A DNA stretch of 59,353 nucleotides. Source: Phycisphaerae bacterium. Lineage in GTDB: Bacteria > Planctomycetota > Phycisphaerae > UBA1845 > PWPN01. Below the pieces are notes generated by a model, which was given only the letters and a program-made list of their open reading frames with translations, searched no databases and had not been told where the DNA came from. Each line of letters starts with the position of its first letter. Positions within the stretch are counted from its first letter, which is position 1. The DNA lies in the NCBI GenBank assembly GCA_030372985.1, contig JAUCQB010000230.1, positions 1-59,353 of the forward strand. Direction: 5' to 3'. Made by a program: the position numbers and the translations under genes. This document shows positions 1-9,502 of this stretch, in pieces.

Positions 1-336
1 GCTGTTCAAGCAGCGACGACTTCGCGTGCGATATGAAAAGCGAGATGATATTCATCAGGCGTTCCTGAGCATCGGGTGTCTGCTCATCTGCTGGCACCGG
101 GTTTCAGGGTTTTGTTAGAGATCCTAAGGAGAAACGCAGAGGCAATCATCGTGTGAAACCGGCATCTTGCCGGTCAGACCGCCCCTCAGACTCATCCGCC
201 TGGCCAACTTTTTTCGTTCTGCCAGTCCTTGATCAGACGAATCGCCAGCAGCACCGACAATAACCACCATGGCGTCGCTCTGGCTGCCGCCTCACGCCCT
301 GCCGGGCGGCGATTCGGGCCCTCCACGCGCCCGTCC
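1..336. other. Non-coding left edge
   Basis: No convincing reading frame is seen here. The small open frames overlapping 229-522 have unnatural composition and no recognisable motif. The stretch lies beyond the 3' end of the RAYT remnant at 337-534 and may hold more of its decayed sequence, but the reading frame is lost. Confidence 0.5.
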
Positions 337-534
337 TCAGCGGGTACAGCGCATGGCTGTCTGCCGCACGGCCTTCAATCGTCCATCATCCATCGCTCGG
401 TTGACTTCCGCCACCCACGACTCAAAAACCTTCAGCCTTATCAGCCGACGCGTCAACAGATGATACGCAACCCCAGGCTCGGTCATCCGCAACGGCCGTC
501 CCATCGCCTCAGCCTGCCGTGAGCCCAGTCCCAT
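337..534 (-). pseudogene. RAYT (Y1/IS200-like transposase) remnant, internally deleted
   Basis: The 65-codon frame carries a start like that of REP-associated tyrosine transposases (GRPLRMTEPGVAYHLLTRR, compare the family's PRPLR..PGA.YHV.SRG). It passes almost directly into what looks like the family's C-terminal part (ESWVAEVNRAMDDGRLKAVRQ). The central region with the HUH pair and catalytic Tyr is missing, so it cannot be active. The C-terminal piece recurs in decayed form at 3166-3366. The family assignment is by eye from short motifs. Confidence 0.5.
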
Positions 535-567
535 GCCAATAAAAAAACGCGCTTTTTGACCCGTTCG

Positions 568-2967
568 TCAGTCGTCGCAGTTCGGATCAACTGGAAGTTG
601 GGGCCCGCTCAGGCATCGCTGCAAGACGCTAAAATCGGACTGATCAACATCGTTGTCCTGGTCGAAATCCATCATCTGGCAAGCCGGCGCAACCGTTTCA
701 ATTCCCGGACCTGTCCCGCAATCCTCGAAAAGGGGCAAGTCGTCGTTGTCAGCATCGCCGTCATGGTCGTAATCGCCCGGAAGAGGTGGAACAAACTCGT
801 AGGCCCCCATGTCCACATGCAGGTTGAGAATCCGCGGATGGCCCAGAAGATCGATTGTGAGATCCGCCGGCACGGTTGCGGTGTCGCCCGAGTCCACGCA
901 GGGGGAACCTGCGGCGAGATTGAATCCGAGCACGGCGTAGGCGCTGCCCGGACCGGCCAGGCTCGAAAAGTCACCCACGACTGTGACGGTGGTCGGGGTG
1001 TTGGCGGTAATGTAACCGGACCGCGGCTGGGTCGTGTTGGGGCGAAGGAACATGCCCACCAGACCGTCAGGCTGGAACTGGCCGGCTGCGTCCGTGAAGG
1101 TGGTTGTCCCCGTCACCGGGTCGAAGCTGGGAGCGGCCGTCCATGAACCCGAAGGACCGTCGACCCATTGGGGCGACAGGTCTGTGTTGCCGTTCGCAGC
1201 TCCCCCGTACGGGATGATACCGTCGTCGGCCACCGAATCCTGGATGCAACTGTAAGTAACTGAGGGCGTGCTGCTCGCGTCGTAGATCGACCCTGGGCCG
1301 ACGACCGTTTTGACCTGGTTCGCCCAGAAGGCGCAGTTGGCAATGGTCGAGTTGCTTTGAGTATTGTACACCGCTGAGCCGGTAGCCGTAACACTGTTCC
1401 TGCTGAACGAACAGTTGATGATCTGGGGCTGGCACGACTGGTTGAGTACGGCCCCGCCGTACGCGCCCGAGTTTCCGATGAACGCACAGCCGGCCATCAG
1501 GCCGCTGGAGCCGATGTAGTCGCACGCACCGCCCCAGTTTGCCGCAACGTTCCCGGCGAATATGCAGTCGATCAGCCGCGTGGGAGTCGACGAGCTGTAG
1601 ATCGCGCCGCCGTGGGCCGCCGCGTTCTCACCAAAAACGCATCGAAGGACGGTCATCGACGACGTATTCACGTACCGGCTGTAGAGCGCCCCGCCGTACT
1701 CCGTCGCGTCGTTGCCGCCGAAGGTGCAGTTCTGGAACGTCGAACTGGGGTAGTACCCTTCGACCGCTCCACCCCTCTTGGCACTGTTGCCGACAAACGT
1801 GCAGTCGCTCCACGTATCGGCGCTCCAGTAAGTCGAAACGGCCCCGCCGTAATAGGTCGTTGCAGAGTTGCCTCGGAAGATGCATTTGCTGGTTGTGGCG
1901 CCACATGCGGAGTTCATCATGCCTCCGCCATAGAGCCCCGAGTTGGCGACGAATTGACACTCGGTGATCTCTGAGGCCGCGCTGTCGTTGAAGACGCCGC
2001 CCCCGTACTTCGCGGTGTTTCCGGTAAATGTGCAACCTCTGATCGACGGCGCGGGGCTGCCGCGAGCATTGATGCCCGCGCCACAGTTCGAGGCGACATT
2101 CTCGGTGAATTCGCAGTTGCTGACCATCGCGTTGGAGTTGCTGCAGTACAAACCGCCGCCGCCGTAGTTGTACGTATCGGTGATGTAACGTGACGTGTTA
2201 CCGATGAAGCTGCAATGGGTGATCGTGGCCTCGCCGAGAAACAGGTACAGCCCGCCGCCCAAATCGGCCTCGTTGTCCGCAAACTCGCAGTTGTCGAAGC
2301 TCACATTGCCGCCGCCGGAATAGGCGCCTGCCCCGCCGTTGGACGCTCCCCCGGCAGCCCGGTTGGACGCGATTCGGCAGCCGACGATCTGTCCCATGGC
2401 GTAGAGCAGGTGAATCCCTCCCCCAAGCGACCGATCGCTGCCTGTGCCGTTTGCATTGCCGCCGCTAATGGTGAACCCGTCCAGGATCGACGGGCTGCCC
2501 GTGACAACGTGATAGCAGTTCTCGTTGCGCGAGGGATCGTCGAGGGAGCCCACGTCATCTCCGTTGAGATCGCCGCTGAGCACCGTCACGTGGGCGGCCG
2601 GATCCCGCTGATCGAGCCGGGTTTCGCCACCCCCGGGTGCCAAGCCCAGAAAACCGCCGTAGACACTCACGTGAATCGTGAGCGTGAAGGAGGCGTCTCG
2701 CGGGTCGGACAATCCGCTGGGATCCGGCCGGTAAGGCACGGTGCTGGCGGCCACCCAGATTTGCGTCGGCTGGCCGGCAATCGCTGCAGAGAGGGCGGCA
2801 TCGAGCGTCTTGAAAGCGCTGGTCCAGCTCGACCCGTCGGGGGCCGGGTTGGTCGACGCGGCATCCACTCGTAGCACCGTCTCAGCTTGGAGGCGCTCGA
2901 CGGTGCAGGCCAGCGCCATGCACGTCCAGGTCGCGACCGATAACGCACGAACGCTACGCTTGCTCAT
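568..2967 (-). CDS. Secreted right-handed beta-helix protein with C-terminal dockerin-like EF-hand module
   Basis: The 799-residue product begins with a signal peptide (about residues 1-28, cut near LQA). From about 150 to 560 it is built of short repeats of the type 'GGG.....S...C.F..N.A..GGA', as in parallel beta-helix (Pmp/pectate-lyase-like) proteins; such proteins sit on or leave the cell surface and often bind polysaccharide. The last 70 residues hold two Ca-binding loops (DYDHDGDADNDD and DFDQDNDVDQSD) and four cysteines. The same module ends the protein at 17817-21578. An SD (GGAAGG) precedes the ATG. Substrate and role are unknown; it could be an adhesin or a lyase. Confidence 0.85.
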   Translation of the reverse strand: MSKRSVRALSVATWTCMALACTVERLQAETVLRVDAASTNPAPDGSSWTSAFKTLDAALSAAIAGQPTQIWVAASTVPYRPDPSGLSDPRDASFTLTIHVSVYGGFLGLAPGGGETRLDQRDPAAHVTVLSGDLNGDDVGSLDDPSRNENCYHVVTGSPSILDGFTISGGNANGTGSDRSLGGGIHLLYAMGQIVGCRIASNRAAGGASNGGAGAYSGGGNVSFDNCEFADNEADLGGGLYLFLGEATITHCSFIGNTSRYITDTYNYGGGGLYCSNSNAMVSNCEFTENVASNCGAGINARGSPAPSIRGCTFTGNTAKYGGGVFNDSAASEITECQFVANSGLYGGGMMNSACGATTSKCIFRGNSATTYYGGAVSTYWSADTWSDCTFVGNSAKRGGAVEGYYPSSTFQNCTFGGNDATEYGGALYSRYVNTSSMTVLRCVFGENAAAHGGAIYSSSTPTRLIDCIFAGNVAANWGGACDYIGSSGLMAGCAFIGNSGAYGGAVLNQSCQPQIINCSFSRNSVTATGSAVYNTQSNSTIANCAFWANQVKTVVGPGSIYDASSTPSVTYSCIQDSVADDGIIPYGGAANGNTDLSPQWVDGPSGSWTAAPSFDPVTGTTTFTDAAGQFQPDGLVGMFLRPNTTQPRSGYITANTPTTVTVVGDFSSLAGPGSAYAVLGFNLAAGSPCVDSGDTATVPADLTIDLLGHPRILNLHVDMGAYEFVPPLPGDYDHDGDADNDDLPLFEDCGTGPGIETVAPACQMMDFDQDNDVDQSDFSVLQRCLSGPQLPVDPNCDD

Positions 2968-3165
2968 GTTCCCTTCCTGCCGTACCCGTTATCAGTTTTC
3001 CTCAGTTGATATCGTCTGACTCCCCCCGCAATCCCGACAGACCCAGAATACCGGTTTTCGCCCCCTGTGTCTACCACTGTTCTGTCTCCCTACGATTTCG
3101 CGACTTTGTTGTGTGTTGTTGTTCTGAAAAGGGCTTGTGGCGTGGGGAAGGCATCGGAGAAGGTT
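2968..3165. other. Intergenic, nothing recognised
   Basis: The stretch holds the upstream region of the beta-helix gene and should carry its promoter, but no convincing -35/-10 pair was identified. It runs into the decayed RAYT tail that begins at 3166. Confidence 0.4.
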
Positions 3166-3366
3166 TCAGGATGATTCTTCGGCTTCATCCCGCTGCTTCC
3201 GCGGTCGCCTGCGGGGAGGCAAGGTGGTCACCAGACCGAGGGAGGCGGCGATTCCTGCCTTCCGGCCGTCGGTCCCGGAAGGCACGCCGCGCGTTGCTGA
3301 CTACCGCACGGCCTTCAACGCTCCATCATTCGTCGGACGGTGACCTCCGCAAGCCAGTTCCAGGGC
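3166..3366 (-). pseudogene. Decayed RAYT transposase C-terminus
   Basis: Read on the minus strand, the frame gives LKAVR-stop, then SATRGVPSGTDGRK, AASLGLVTTLP and RRRPRK, ending in TGA. This resembles the usual C-terminal tail of REP-associated transposases (LKA.R....RG.PFG...W....A..LGL..TLR.RGRPRK). The preceding piece NWLAEV is in another frame. At least one frameshift and one in-frame stop are therefore present. It shares the CCGCACGGCCTTCAA core with the remnant at 337-534. No intact copy of the family is present in this window. Confidence 0.5.
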
Positions 3367-3460
3367 CGGTCCACCGGTCACGCATTGAACCGACCGCTGA
3401 GTTCGCGTTTGCCCGTCCGCCAGGCCCATGCCGAAATGGCATCGGACACCCGTTGGTTTT

Positions 3461-4063
3461 TCAGGCGGGTTTCTGGGGCTCGTGGCGGCTTACGAAATAG
3501 AGGCCCATCTTGAAATACTGAATGACGGTCGCGATGGCCAGTAGCGAGGCCGCCCACCACAGCACCACCGGCCCCCATTTCAGCGGGCCGGGGAGGCTCG
3601 GCGAGAACAGAATGGCGATGACCATCACCAACTGGGTGGCCGTACACCACTTGCCCAGGCGCTTGGCTTCGATGTAGATGCTGGAGGTGATCATGTAGAT
3701 GAGGCAAAAGCCCACGACGATGATGAGGTCCTTGCCGATGGCGATCACTGCAACCGTCGAGGGAAGTTGCATACCGGGCACGCTGGTGTTTTCGCGGGCC
3801 AGGAGCACAACCGAGGAGAGCACCACGAGCTTGTCCGCCAGCGGGTCGAGAAACCTCCCGAGGGCGCTCTCGGCCTTCAGACGTCGGGCCAGGTAGCCGT
3901 CGAGCCCGTCGCTGGCCGCCATCAGCCCGAATACCACCACCGCCGACCAGCGGGCGAGTTCGCTCCATCGCGGATCCTGCAGATGCAGCAGAGCCACGAC
4001 GAACGGCCCTGCCAGCAGGATCCTGGTCATGGTCACACGATTGGGCCAGGAAAGCTTGTACAT
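3461..4063 (-). CDS. pgsA: CDP-alcohol phosphatidyltransferase, PgsA-like
   Basis: The 200-residue polytopic membrane protein carries the full family signature D52-x2-D55-G-x2-A-R60-x8-G69-x3-D73-x3-D77, which binds CDP-diacylglycerol and two metal ions. By length and N-terminus (NRVTMTRILL) it is closest to CDP-diacylglycerol--glycerol-3-phosphate 3-phosphatidyltransferase, the first committed step to phosphatidylglycerol; another head-group specificity cannot be excluded. It starts 13 bases after the stop of the oxidoreductase gene and is probably cotranscribed with it. Confidence 0.85.
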   Translation of the reverse strand: MYKLSWPNRVTMTRILLAGPFVVALLHLQDPRWSELARWSAVVVFGLMAASDGLDGYLARRLKAESALGRFLDPLADKLVVLSSVVLLARENTSVPGMQLPSTVAVIAIGKDLIIVVGFCLIYMITSSIYIEAKRLGKWCTATQLVMVIAILFSPSLPGPLKWGPVVLWWAASLLAIATVIQYFKMGLYFVSRHEPQKPA

Positions 4064-4076
4064 GCTCGTTCTCGCG

Positions 4077-5564
4077 TCAGCCGGCCTCTTCGGCCCTCTT
4101 GAGCTCCTTCAGCTTTTGAGCCGCCTCCGAGTGGCGATAGGCCTCGTCGAGCGGGAAGCAACCACTGATCAAGCCCTTTCGCGGCCCGGTAGTGCAGTCG
4201 CTGAACGTCCGGCAGACCCGCCGGGTATCAAGCGCCCCTTTGCCGAGCGAATCGACCGGCATCTCAGGGTAGCTCAGGACCATCCGCCCGATGCCGACGA
4301 AATCAACCCACCGGTTGCGCACGACCGCCTGGCCCACGAGCGGGAGGAACTCCTGCAGATAGGTATAGCCCGACCCGACCAGAACCATGTCGGGAGACCG
4401 CTGCTTAAGTTGACGGACAACATCGATCTGGCGAGCGACGCCGACCAGCGGGTCCTCGGGCGGCTGATAGCCGTCCGACGGTGGGAAATAGGCGGGGCGC
4501 TGGATATGCGGGTTGTAGTATGGACTGCCGCCGGTGATATTGACGAGATTGACACCCAGGCCGGAAAGCATCTCCAGGAAACGCATCGGCTCGCTTAAGT
4601 CGTATTCGAGGGGGTTGTCCGGGTTGACGCCGAAGCCATATCGATACGGGAGGCAATGGTCGAATCTCGCGGGGATTCCCACGCCTTTGCGGCTGCCGGA
4701 TCGCGTTGCGGGGTCGTCCATGAAGGGCACGAGATCAAACGCGCTGAGCCGCACGCCAATATGTAAGCCCGGCACCTCAGCCCGGACGCGGCCGATCAGC
4801 TCTCGGGTGAATCGCGTCCGATTCTCGAAGGAGCCCCCGAAGGCTCCCGGTCGAGTATGAGCGCCCAACAGTTCGTGCCCGAGATATCCGTGGCAGCACT
4901 TGAGGTCGACGAAATCAAAACCTGCTCCGGCCGCAAGCTTGGAGGCCTGAACGAAGTCGTCCATCAACCGCCGCAGTTCATCGTCGGCCAAGACGATGGA
5001 GTCGTCATCGGGCCTGATGCGGAAGCGGGCATCGAGGATTGGATGATGGCAGGCGATCCGAGGCTCCATTCGTGCGTTGTCGTTGGGCTTACTGAACCGT
5101 CCGGAGTGGGTCAACTGGAGGCCGATCAGCAGGTCGTCGGTGCCGCCGGCGACACTCTGATGAGCACGGACCAGCGATTCCCGCAAGGCCGCGAGATCGC
5201 CCTGGGTGTCGGGGTTGATCCAAAGCTGGTTCGGATTGGCCCGCCCGTCGTGGCGAACCGCGACCGCCTCGCCGCCCCAGATGAGCTTGGCGCCGCTCTT
5301 ACCGAACCGCTCCCATCTCCGCCGCGTCCATTCCGAGGGCCGGCCATCGAGCGTGCCATCCCAGCCTTCCATGGGTTGGATGCACCAACGGTTGCCAAGA
5401 CGGCGACCGAACACGGTGATCGGCTCGGCGAGCGGCGAGCGCTCGGCGGCCGTCCGAATCCGCTCGTCACACGGAATGTCGCATCCCAGTTCCGCCCAGC
5501 GGGCAAGAAGATCCTTGGCACCGCTCAACTGGGCCAGCTTGGGGTAGACCTGTGATTCAGCCAT
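4077..5564 (-). CDS. NADH:flavin oxidoreductase, Old Yellow Enzyme family
   Basis: The 495-residue product is a TIM-barrel FMN enzyme. It has the THSGR motif, the CHGYLGHELL active-site segment followed by GSFENRTRF, and a C-terminal FMN-phosphate region ending with DFVGIGRM. A cysteine-containing tail (FSDCTTGPRKGLISGC) recalls the 2,4-dienoyl-CoA reductase-like branch, although the spacing does not obviously give a 4Fe-4S site. The ATG at 5564 has a purine-rich SD (GGAGAAGGGG), so it is preferred over an upstream TTG at 5609. The substrate is unknown. Confidence 0.85.
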   Translation of the reverse strand: MAESQVYPKLAQLSGAKDLLARWAELGCDIPCDERIRTAAERSPLAEPITVFGRRLGNRWCIQPMEGWDGTLDGRPSEWTRRRWERFGKSGAKLIWGGEAVAVRHDGRANPNQLWINPDTQGDLAALRESLVRAHQSVAGGTDDLLIGLQLTHSGRFSKPNDNARMEPRIACHHPILDARFRIRPDDDSIVLADDELRRLMDDFVQASKLAAGAGFDFVDLKCCHGYLGHELLGAHTRPGAFGGSFENRTRFTRELIGRVRAEVPGLHIGVRLSAFDLVPFMDDPATRSGSRKGVGIPARFDHCLPYRYGFGVNPDNPLEYDLSEPMRFLEMLSGLGVNLVNITGGSPYYNPHIQRPAYFPPSDGYQPPEDPLVGVARQIDVVRQLKQRSPDMVLVGSGYTYLQEFLPLVGQAVVRNRWVDFVGIGRMVLSYPEMPVDSLGKGALDTRRVCRTFSDCTTGPRKGLISGCFPLDEAYRHSEAAQKLKELKRAEEAG

Positions 5565-6127
5565 CCGCGTCCCCTTCTCCAAAGGCCGTGTCGAAAGACC
5601 CGAACTCAAAGCAGTATACGGTCACCGCGGGGGATTCAAAACCCCGAAGGCCCAGGTGGGAGGAGTGCGCGAGCCGGTCGGTCAGGCCAGAACAGCCCAA
5701 TCCCAATGATCGATCACGAAACCCGAATGCCATAGACCCGCGGCAATGGGAGAAATGAAATTCGAATGCCCGGCTTTGCTTCCCACTGCCCGGACAAAGG
5801 GCGAGCCATCCGCCGGGCATACCTGACTCGCTGATTGTTGAACCGATCGTCGCTCCCCCACCTGAAGATGAAATGGGGCCTCCGTTGCCGCCCGAAGGAA
5901 GAACATGTCCACGCAGAGCGGCGGGCATGGCGCCCGGCCCCCGCGCCAGCAGATCACGGACAGTGCAAAAAGAACCAGCCGGTCGGCACTCCCAGGCAAC
6001 GACCGGCTGATCTTCGGCGTAAACCAACTGGATGATGATTACGCTGCGCCCACGGGTTTTTCCGCGGGTTATCTGATTGCGATCGCCGCCTTCCAGGTCG
6101 GGAGGCAGGATCGCGGGTCGGTCAGTA
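5565..6127. other. Intergenic, no convincing gene
   Basis: Overlapping frames exist on both strands (for example 5557-6027 minus), but none shows family motifs and their composition is atypical. The stretch lies between the start of the oxidoreductase gene and the stop of the PEP-CTERM gene. It should contain the promoter of the former; no clear -35/-10 pair was seen. Confidence 0.4.
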
Positions 6128-6961
6128 TCAGCAGACGCGTCGGCGGCCGGCTCGCAGAACGCCCAGCATACTGAGGCCCAGCAGCATGAGCATGCCCGGC
6201 TCGGGAATCATCGCGCCGCCAAGGCCGAGGATGTTCTCGCCAGGGGCGGTGCCGATGGGTGTTACCCCGGCCGTGGCCGTGTCGATCTCATACAACTGGC
6301 CGGTTACCTGAGTGATGCCAAGCATCTTGCCCGAGTCATGGTCGTACCAGATGTCGGCAATCGGAAGCGCGTCGGCAATTTCTCCGATGAACGTCGTCTG
6401 GGCGTTGATCGGATTCACCGTGTACATCTTCGTCGTCATCACGTGGGTGATGGGGTTATTGACGAGGTTGGTGATGAATAATGCCTGTTTCACCGGGTCG
6501 TAGTCCATCGACCAGACTCCGACAAACAGTTCGCCGGCCGGCGTGACGGGCCCCACCAGGGTGGCGACGCCGGTGTTTATGTCAATCGTGTACAGGTTCT
6601 GATAATCCGAGCCGTAAAGGATGCCGCCGGCGGTGGGCAATACGGGGTCGGCGTAAGCCAGGCTCCTCAAACGCATGCTCCCGCCGTAGGTTCCGATCGG
6701 GGTTATGGTGTCAGCGGCGATGTCGACCTTGTACAATGAGCCGCCGTCGCCTGTCGCAAAAAACGACTCCTCAGTCGGGCCGTCGGTCGCTCCGTACCAT
6801 TTGAGCCCGGGAGTGTCCTTATACAGGCCGACCGCGCCGGTTGTACGATCGATCTTCCAGATCTGCTCGTCGAACGAGACGCCGTAAAGCATCAGCGCGG
6901 AGGCTGGGGACACCATCCCAGCCAAGGACAGACACACGATCAGTAAGGTGATCCTCCTCAT
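6128..6961 (-). CDS. PEP-CTERM exported protein, beta-propeller-like
   Basis: The 277-residue protein has a signal peptide (about 1-22, ending ASA). Its body has repeated 'LY.ID..TG..T.IG' units typical of a propeller-like exported protein. It ends in a PEP-CTERM sorting signal: IPEPG, a hydrophobic helix, then an RAGRRR basic end. PEP-CTERM tails are processed by exosortase, and no exosortase gene lies in this window. A strong SD (GGAAGGAG) precedes the ATG. The function is unknown; such proteins are usually part of the cell surface or extracellular matrix. Confidence 0.85.
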   Translation of the reverse strand: MRRITLLIVCLSLAGMVSPASALMLYGVSFDEQIWKIDRTTGAVGLYKDTPGLKWYGATDGPTEESFFATGDGGSLYKVDIAADTITPIGTYGGSMRLRSLAYADPVLPTAGGILYGSDYQNLYTIDINTGVATLVGPVTPAGELFVGVWSMDYDPVKQALFITNLVNNPITHVMTTKMYTVNPINAQTTFIGEIADALPIADIWYDHDSGKMLGITQVTGQLYEIDTATAGVTPIGTAPGENILGLGGAMIPEPGMLMLLGLSMLGVLRAGRRRVC

Positions 6962-7065
6962 CTCTCTCTCCTTCCACTTTTTTTAGATACCGCTGAGACC
7001 TGGATTCGTTCCAAGGCCCCAGACTGCGCATCGCTCTCTTTCAACACTTCGGTCCGCGCACCCGA

Positions 7066-8304
7066 TCACGGGCCGACGACGACGTTGAAGCACTCGCCCC
7101 AGCCGCCCTCCTGCAGCGGCTGGCAGATGTCCACGGTCGCCGGGTTGCCATCATCGCACTGTCCCGGCCAAGGCGAATCGGGGTCGCACACGCCGCAGAT
7201 CTCATCCACATCCGGCTCGGCGGTGAACAAGGATACACCGGTCAGGCTCGTGTCCGCAGCGTTGGCGGACTCGAACAGTTCCGCACCGAGGACCGTATAC
7301 CGGCCGTCCAGGACGGCGCTGTCGCCATACCCGACCACGCGGAGTTCGAATGCCAGCATCATGCGTGCGTAAAGGTCGTTCGGGAAACCCAGGCCGGTCG
7401 GGGGCAGCACGTTCAGCGGCAGGTCGAAAACCAGCATGCCTGGATCGGTCATGCCTGCGGTCTGAAGCCGCAACCACAGGGGGACGCCGTAACGCTCGAT
7501 TCCCAGCCCCGGAAGGGCACGGAAGATGTCCAGCCGCAACACCGTGCACTGGCCTTCCATCGCCTCACGCCAGAGGAATACCCGCACCGTCACCGGATTG
7601 CCATCATGATAGATCTCCGGTATCGAGGTGCGGAAGGCGATCGGGTTGACACCGATCTCCTCGTCCCATTCCAGGATCGGCTCCTGGATATTGATCACTT
7701 CACCCTGGCCGGAAACGTCATGGCTGATTTCACCGTAGGTAAAGAAATCCTCGATGAACCAGTCGAACAGATCGGGGCCTGGCGGGCCCGGAGGCCCCGG
7801 ATCGCCGTCCTGGCCATCAGATCCGTCGTCACCCGAAGGGCCGGCCGGTCCGCGGCAGTCCAGCGCATTGAACAATCCGTCGCCATTGACGTCCTCGGTG
7901 GCCTCACCGGTACCATTGCCATTGAGATCCCAACACTGCAGACCGTCCACGCCGGGAATCGGCTGGCCGTTGGGCCCGTCGGGGCCCTGGCAGTCATTGA
8001 TGTCGCACAGCCCGTCTGCGTTCGCATCCTCGGTTGCCGGATCGCACGTTCCGTCCGCGTTCAGGTCCCAGCAATGCAGGCCGGAACTCCCCACGCCGTC
8101 CTCGCCGCCTCTCAGCAGCCAGATCGCGAGTATCCCGGCGGCGAACTGCCAGGCACACTTGCATGGGATGGGTGGCAGGCAGCCCGCCCCACCTCCGCAT
8201 CCGGCGACCATGGACATCGAAATCACCGTCAATGGTGAAGCCGCCAGTATCGCAGCCATTGTCAGGCCGGCGACTTTCCCCTTAATTCGCGGCATCATTT
8301 TCAT
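7066..8304 (-). CDS. Lipoprotein with Ca-binding repeats and collagen-like Gly-X-Y segment (copy 1)
   Basis: The 412-residue product has a lipoprotein-type leader ending SMVAGC. Two repeats of the type CWDLN.DG....ED.N.DG..D..DC follow, each with paired EF-hand-like loops. They lead into nine Gly-X-Y triplets (through GPPGPPGPD) and then a globular C-terminal domain of about 230 residues with no recognised family. The C-terminal 40 residues add a Cys-rich piece missing from copy 2. The start at 8304 is chosen because it aligns with the paralogue next door and has an AGAGGA SD. The pair lie head to tail. Surface attachment or structural role is inferred. Confidence 0.8.
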   Translation of the reverse strand: MKMMPRIKGKVAGLTMAAILAASPLTVISMSMVAGCGGGAGCLPPIPCKCAWQFAAGILAIWLLRGGEDGVGSSGLHCWDLNADGTCDPATEDANADGLCDINDCQGPDGPNGQPIPGVDGLQCWDLNGNGTGEATEDVNGDGLFNALDCRGPAGPSGDDGSDGQDGDPGPPGPPGPDLFDWFIEDFFTYGEISHDVSGQGEVINIQEPILEWDEEIGVNPIAFRTSIPEIYHDGNPVTVRVFLWREAMEGQCTVLRLDIFRALPGLGIERYGVPLWLRLQTAGMTDPGMLVFDLPLNVLPPTGLGFPNDLYARMMLAFELRVVGYGDSAVLDGRYTVLGAELFESANAADTSLTGVSLFTAEPDVDEICGVCDPDSPWPGQCDDGNPATVDICQPLQEGGWGECFNVVVGP

Positions 8305-8380
8305 GAGTCCAATCCTCTCTGCGCCACAACACGTCATACCCGGCTACTTCCCCACGTTCGTCCCCTTCTCGCGGGCTTGA

Positions 8381-9502
8381 TCACTCGTACTCCTCTTCGC
8401 AGAAGGTATATACGCCATCGTCACTGGTGAACACCGTCACACCTGCAAGGCCGGTATCCGCCGCGCTGACCGACTCGAACACTTCCGCCCCCAGGACCGT
8501 CAGATTCGCGTCCAGATCGACGGACTCGGACACTCCGAACAGGCCGATCTCGAATGCCAGCATCTGGGGTGCGTAAAGATCGTTCGGGAAACCCAGGCCG
8601 TTCGGCGAGGTGTTCAGTGGCAGATCGACGACCAGCATGCCCGGATCGGTCATGCTGCCGGGCTCCAGCCGCAGCCAGACCGGATTGGCCCCGTATCGCT
8701 CGATCCCGCCATTAGGAATAAGGCGAAAGGCATCGAACCGCAGCGTGGTGCACGACCTGTATGACTCTGTGCGTTCGCGCCAGAAGAACAACCGCAGGGT
8801 CACCGGGTGGCCTTCGGTGTAGATCTCCGGTACGGACACGCGGAAACCGATCGGGCCGGCATCAGCGGGTCCGAAAGCCAGAACCGGCTCCTGAATGTTG
8901 ATCACCTCACCCTGGCCGCTGACGTTATCGGTGATGTCGCCGTAGGTGAAGAAATCCTCAATAAAAAGGTCAAACAGTGTCGGCCCCGGAGGCCCCGGCG
9001 GGCCGTCGTCGCCGTCCTGGCCGTCTTGGCCGTCGCTGCCTGGAGGCCCTGCGGCCCCACGACAGTCAAACGCGTCGAACACGCCATCTGCATTCAGGTC
9101 CTCATCGGGATCGGCTACGCCGTCGGCATTCAAGTCCCAGCAATTGAGCCCGTCAATGCCCGGAATGGACTGGCCGGCCTCGCCAGGAGCACCCTGGCAA
9201 TCCAGCGCGTCGCAGACGCCATCTGCGTTGGCATCTTCAGTCGCGACATCGCAGACGCCGTTGGCGTTCAGATCCCAACAGGAGATGCCATCCGACGCGA
9301 GTCCGCCGTCGCGGAGTAGCCAGATCGCCAGAAGTCCCGCGGCAAACTGGAAGGTGCACTTGCACGGGATCGCCGGGAGGCAACCGCCACCGCAGCCCGT
9401 GACCATCGACATGGAAATCACCGCCAGCGGGGAGACCGCCAGCATCGCCGCCATCGTCGCGCCTACCACCTTGGTCTTAACACCTGACATCCGCATTTTC
9501 AT
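8381..9502 (-). CDS. Lipoprotein with Ca-binding repeats and collagen-like Gly-X-Y segment (copy 2)
   Basis: The 373-residue paralogue of the preceding entry has the same order: lipobox (SMVTGC), two CWDLN-type Ca-loop repeats, exactly nine Gly-X-Y triplets (GAA to GPT), and a related globular domain starting LFDLFIEDFFTYG. Shared phrases in the globular part include SGQGEVINIQEP and GFPNDLYA. Separated by only 76 bases from copy 1 and in the same orientation, the two arose by tandem duplication and have diverged at the C-terminus. An SD (GAGGAAGAG) precedes the ATG. Confidence 0.8.
   Translation of the reverse strand: MKMRMSGVKTKVVGATMAAMLAVSPLAVISMSMVTGCGGGCLPAIPCKCTFQFAAGLLAIWLLRDGGLASDGISCWDLNANGVCDVATEDANADGVCDALDCQGAPGEAGQSIPGIDGLNCWDLNADGVADPDEDLNADGVFDAFDCRGAAGPPGSDGQDGQDGDDGPPGPPGPTLFDLFIEDFFTYGDITDNVSGQGEVINIQEPVLAFGPADAGPIGFRVSVPEIYTEGHPVTLRLFFWRERTESYRSCTTLRFDAFRLIPNGGIERYGANPVWLRLEPGSMTDPGMLVVDLPLNTSPNGLGFPNDLYAPQMLAFEIGLFGVSESVDLDANLTVLGAEVFESVSAADTGLAGVTVFTSDDGVYTFCEEEYE

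Noticed and set aside
5557..6027. 156-codon minus-strand frame in the gap after the oxidoreductase gene
   Set aside because: No motif, unnatural composition, overlaps an upstream leader, and the same bases are open in several frames.
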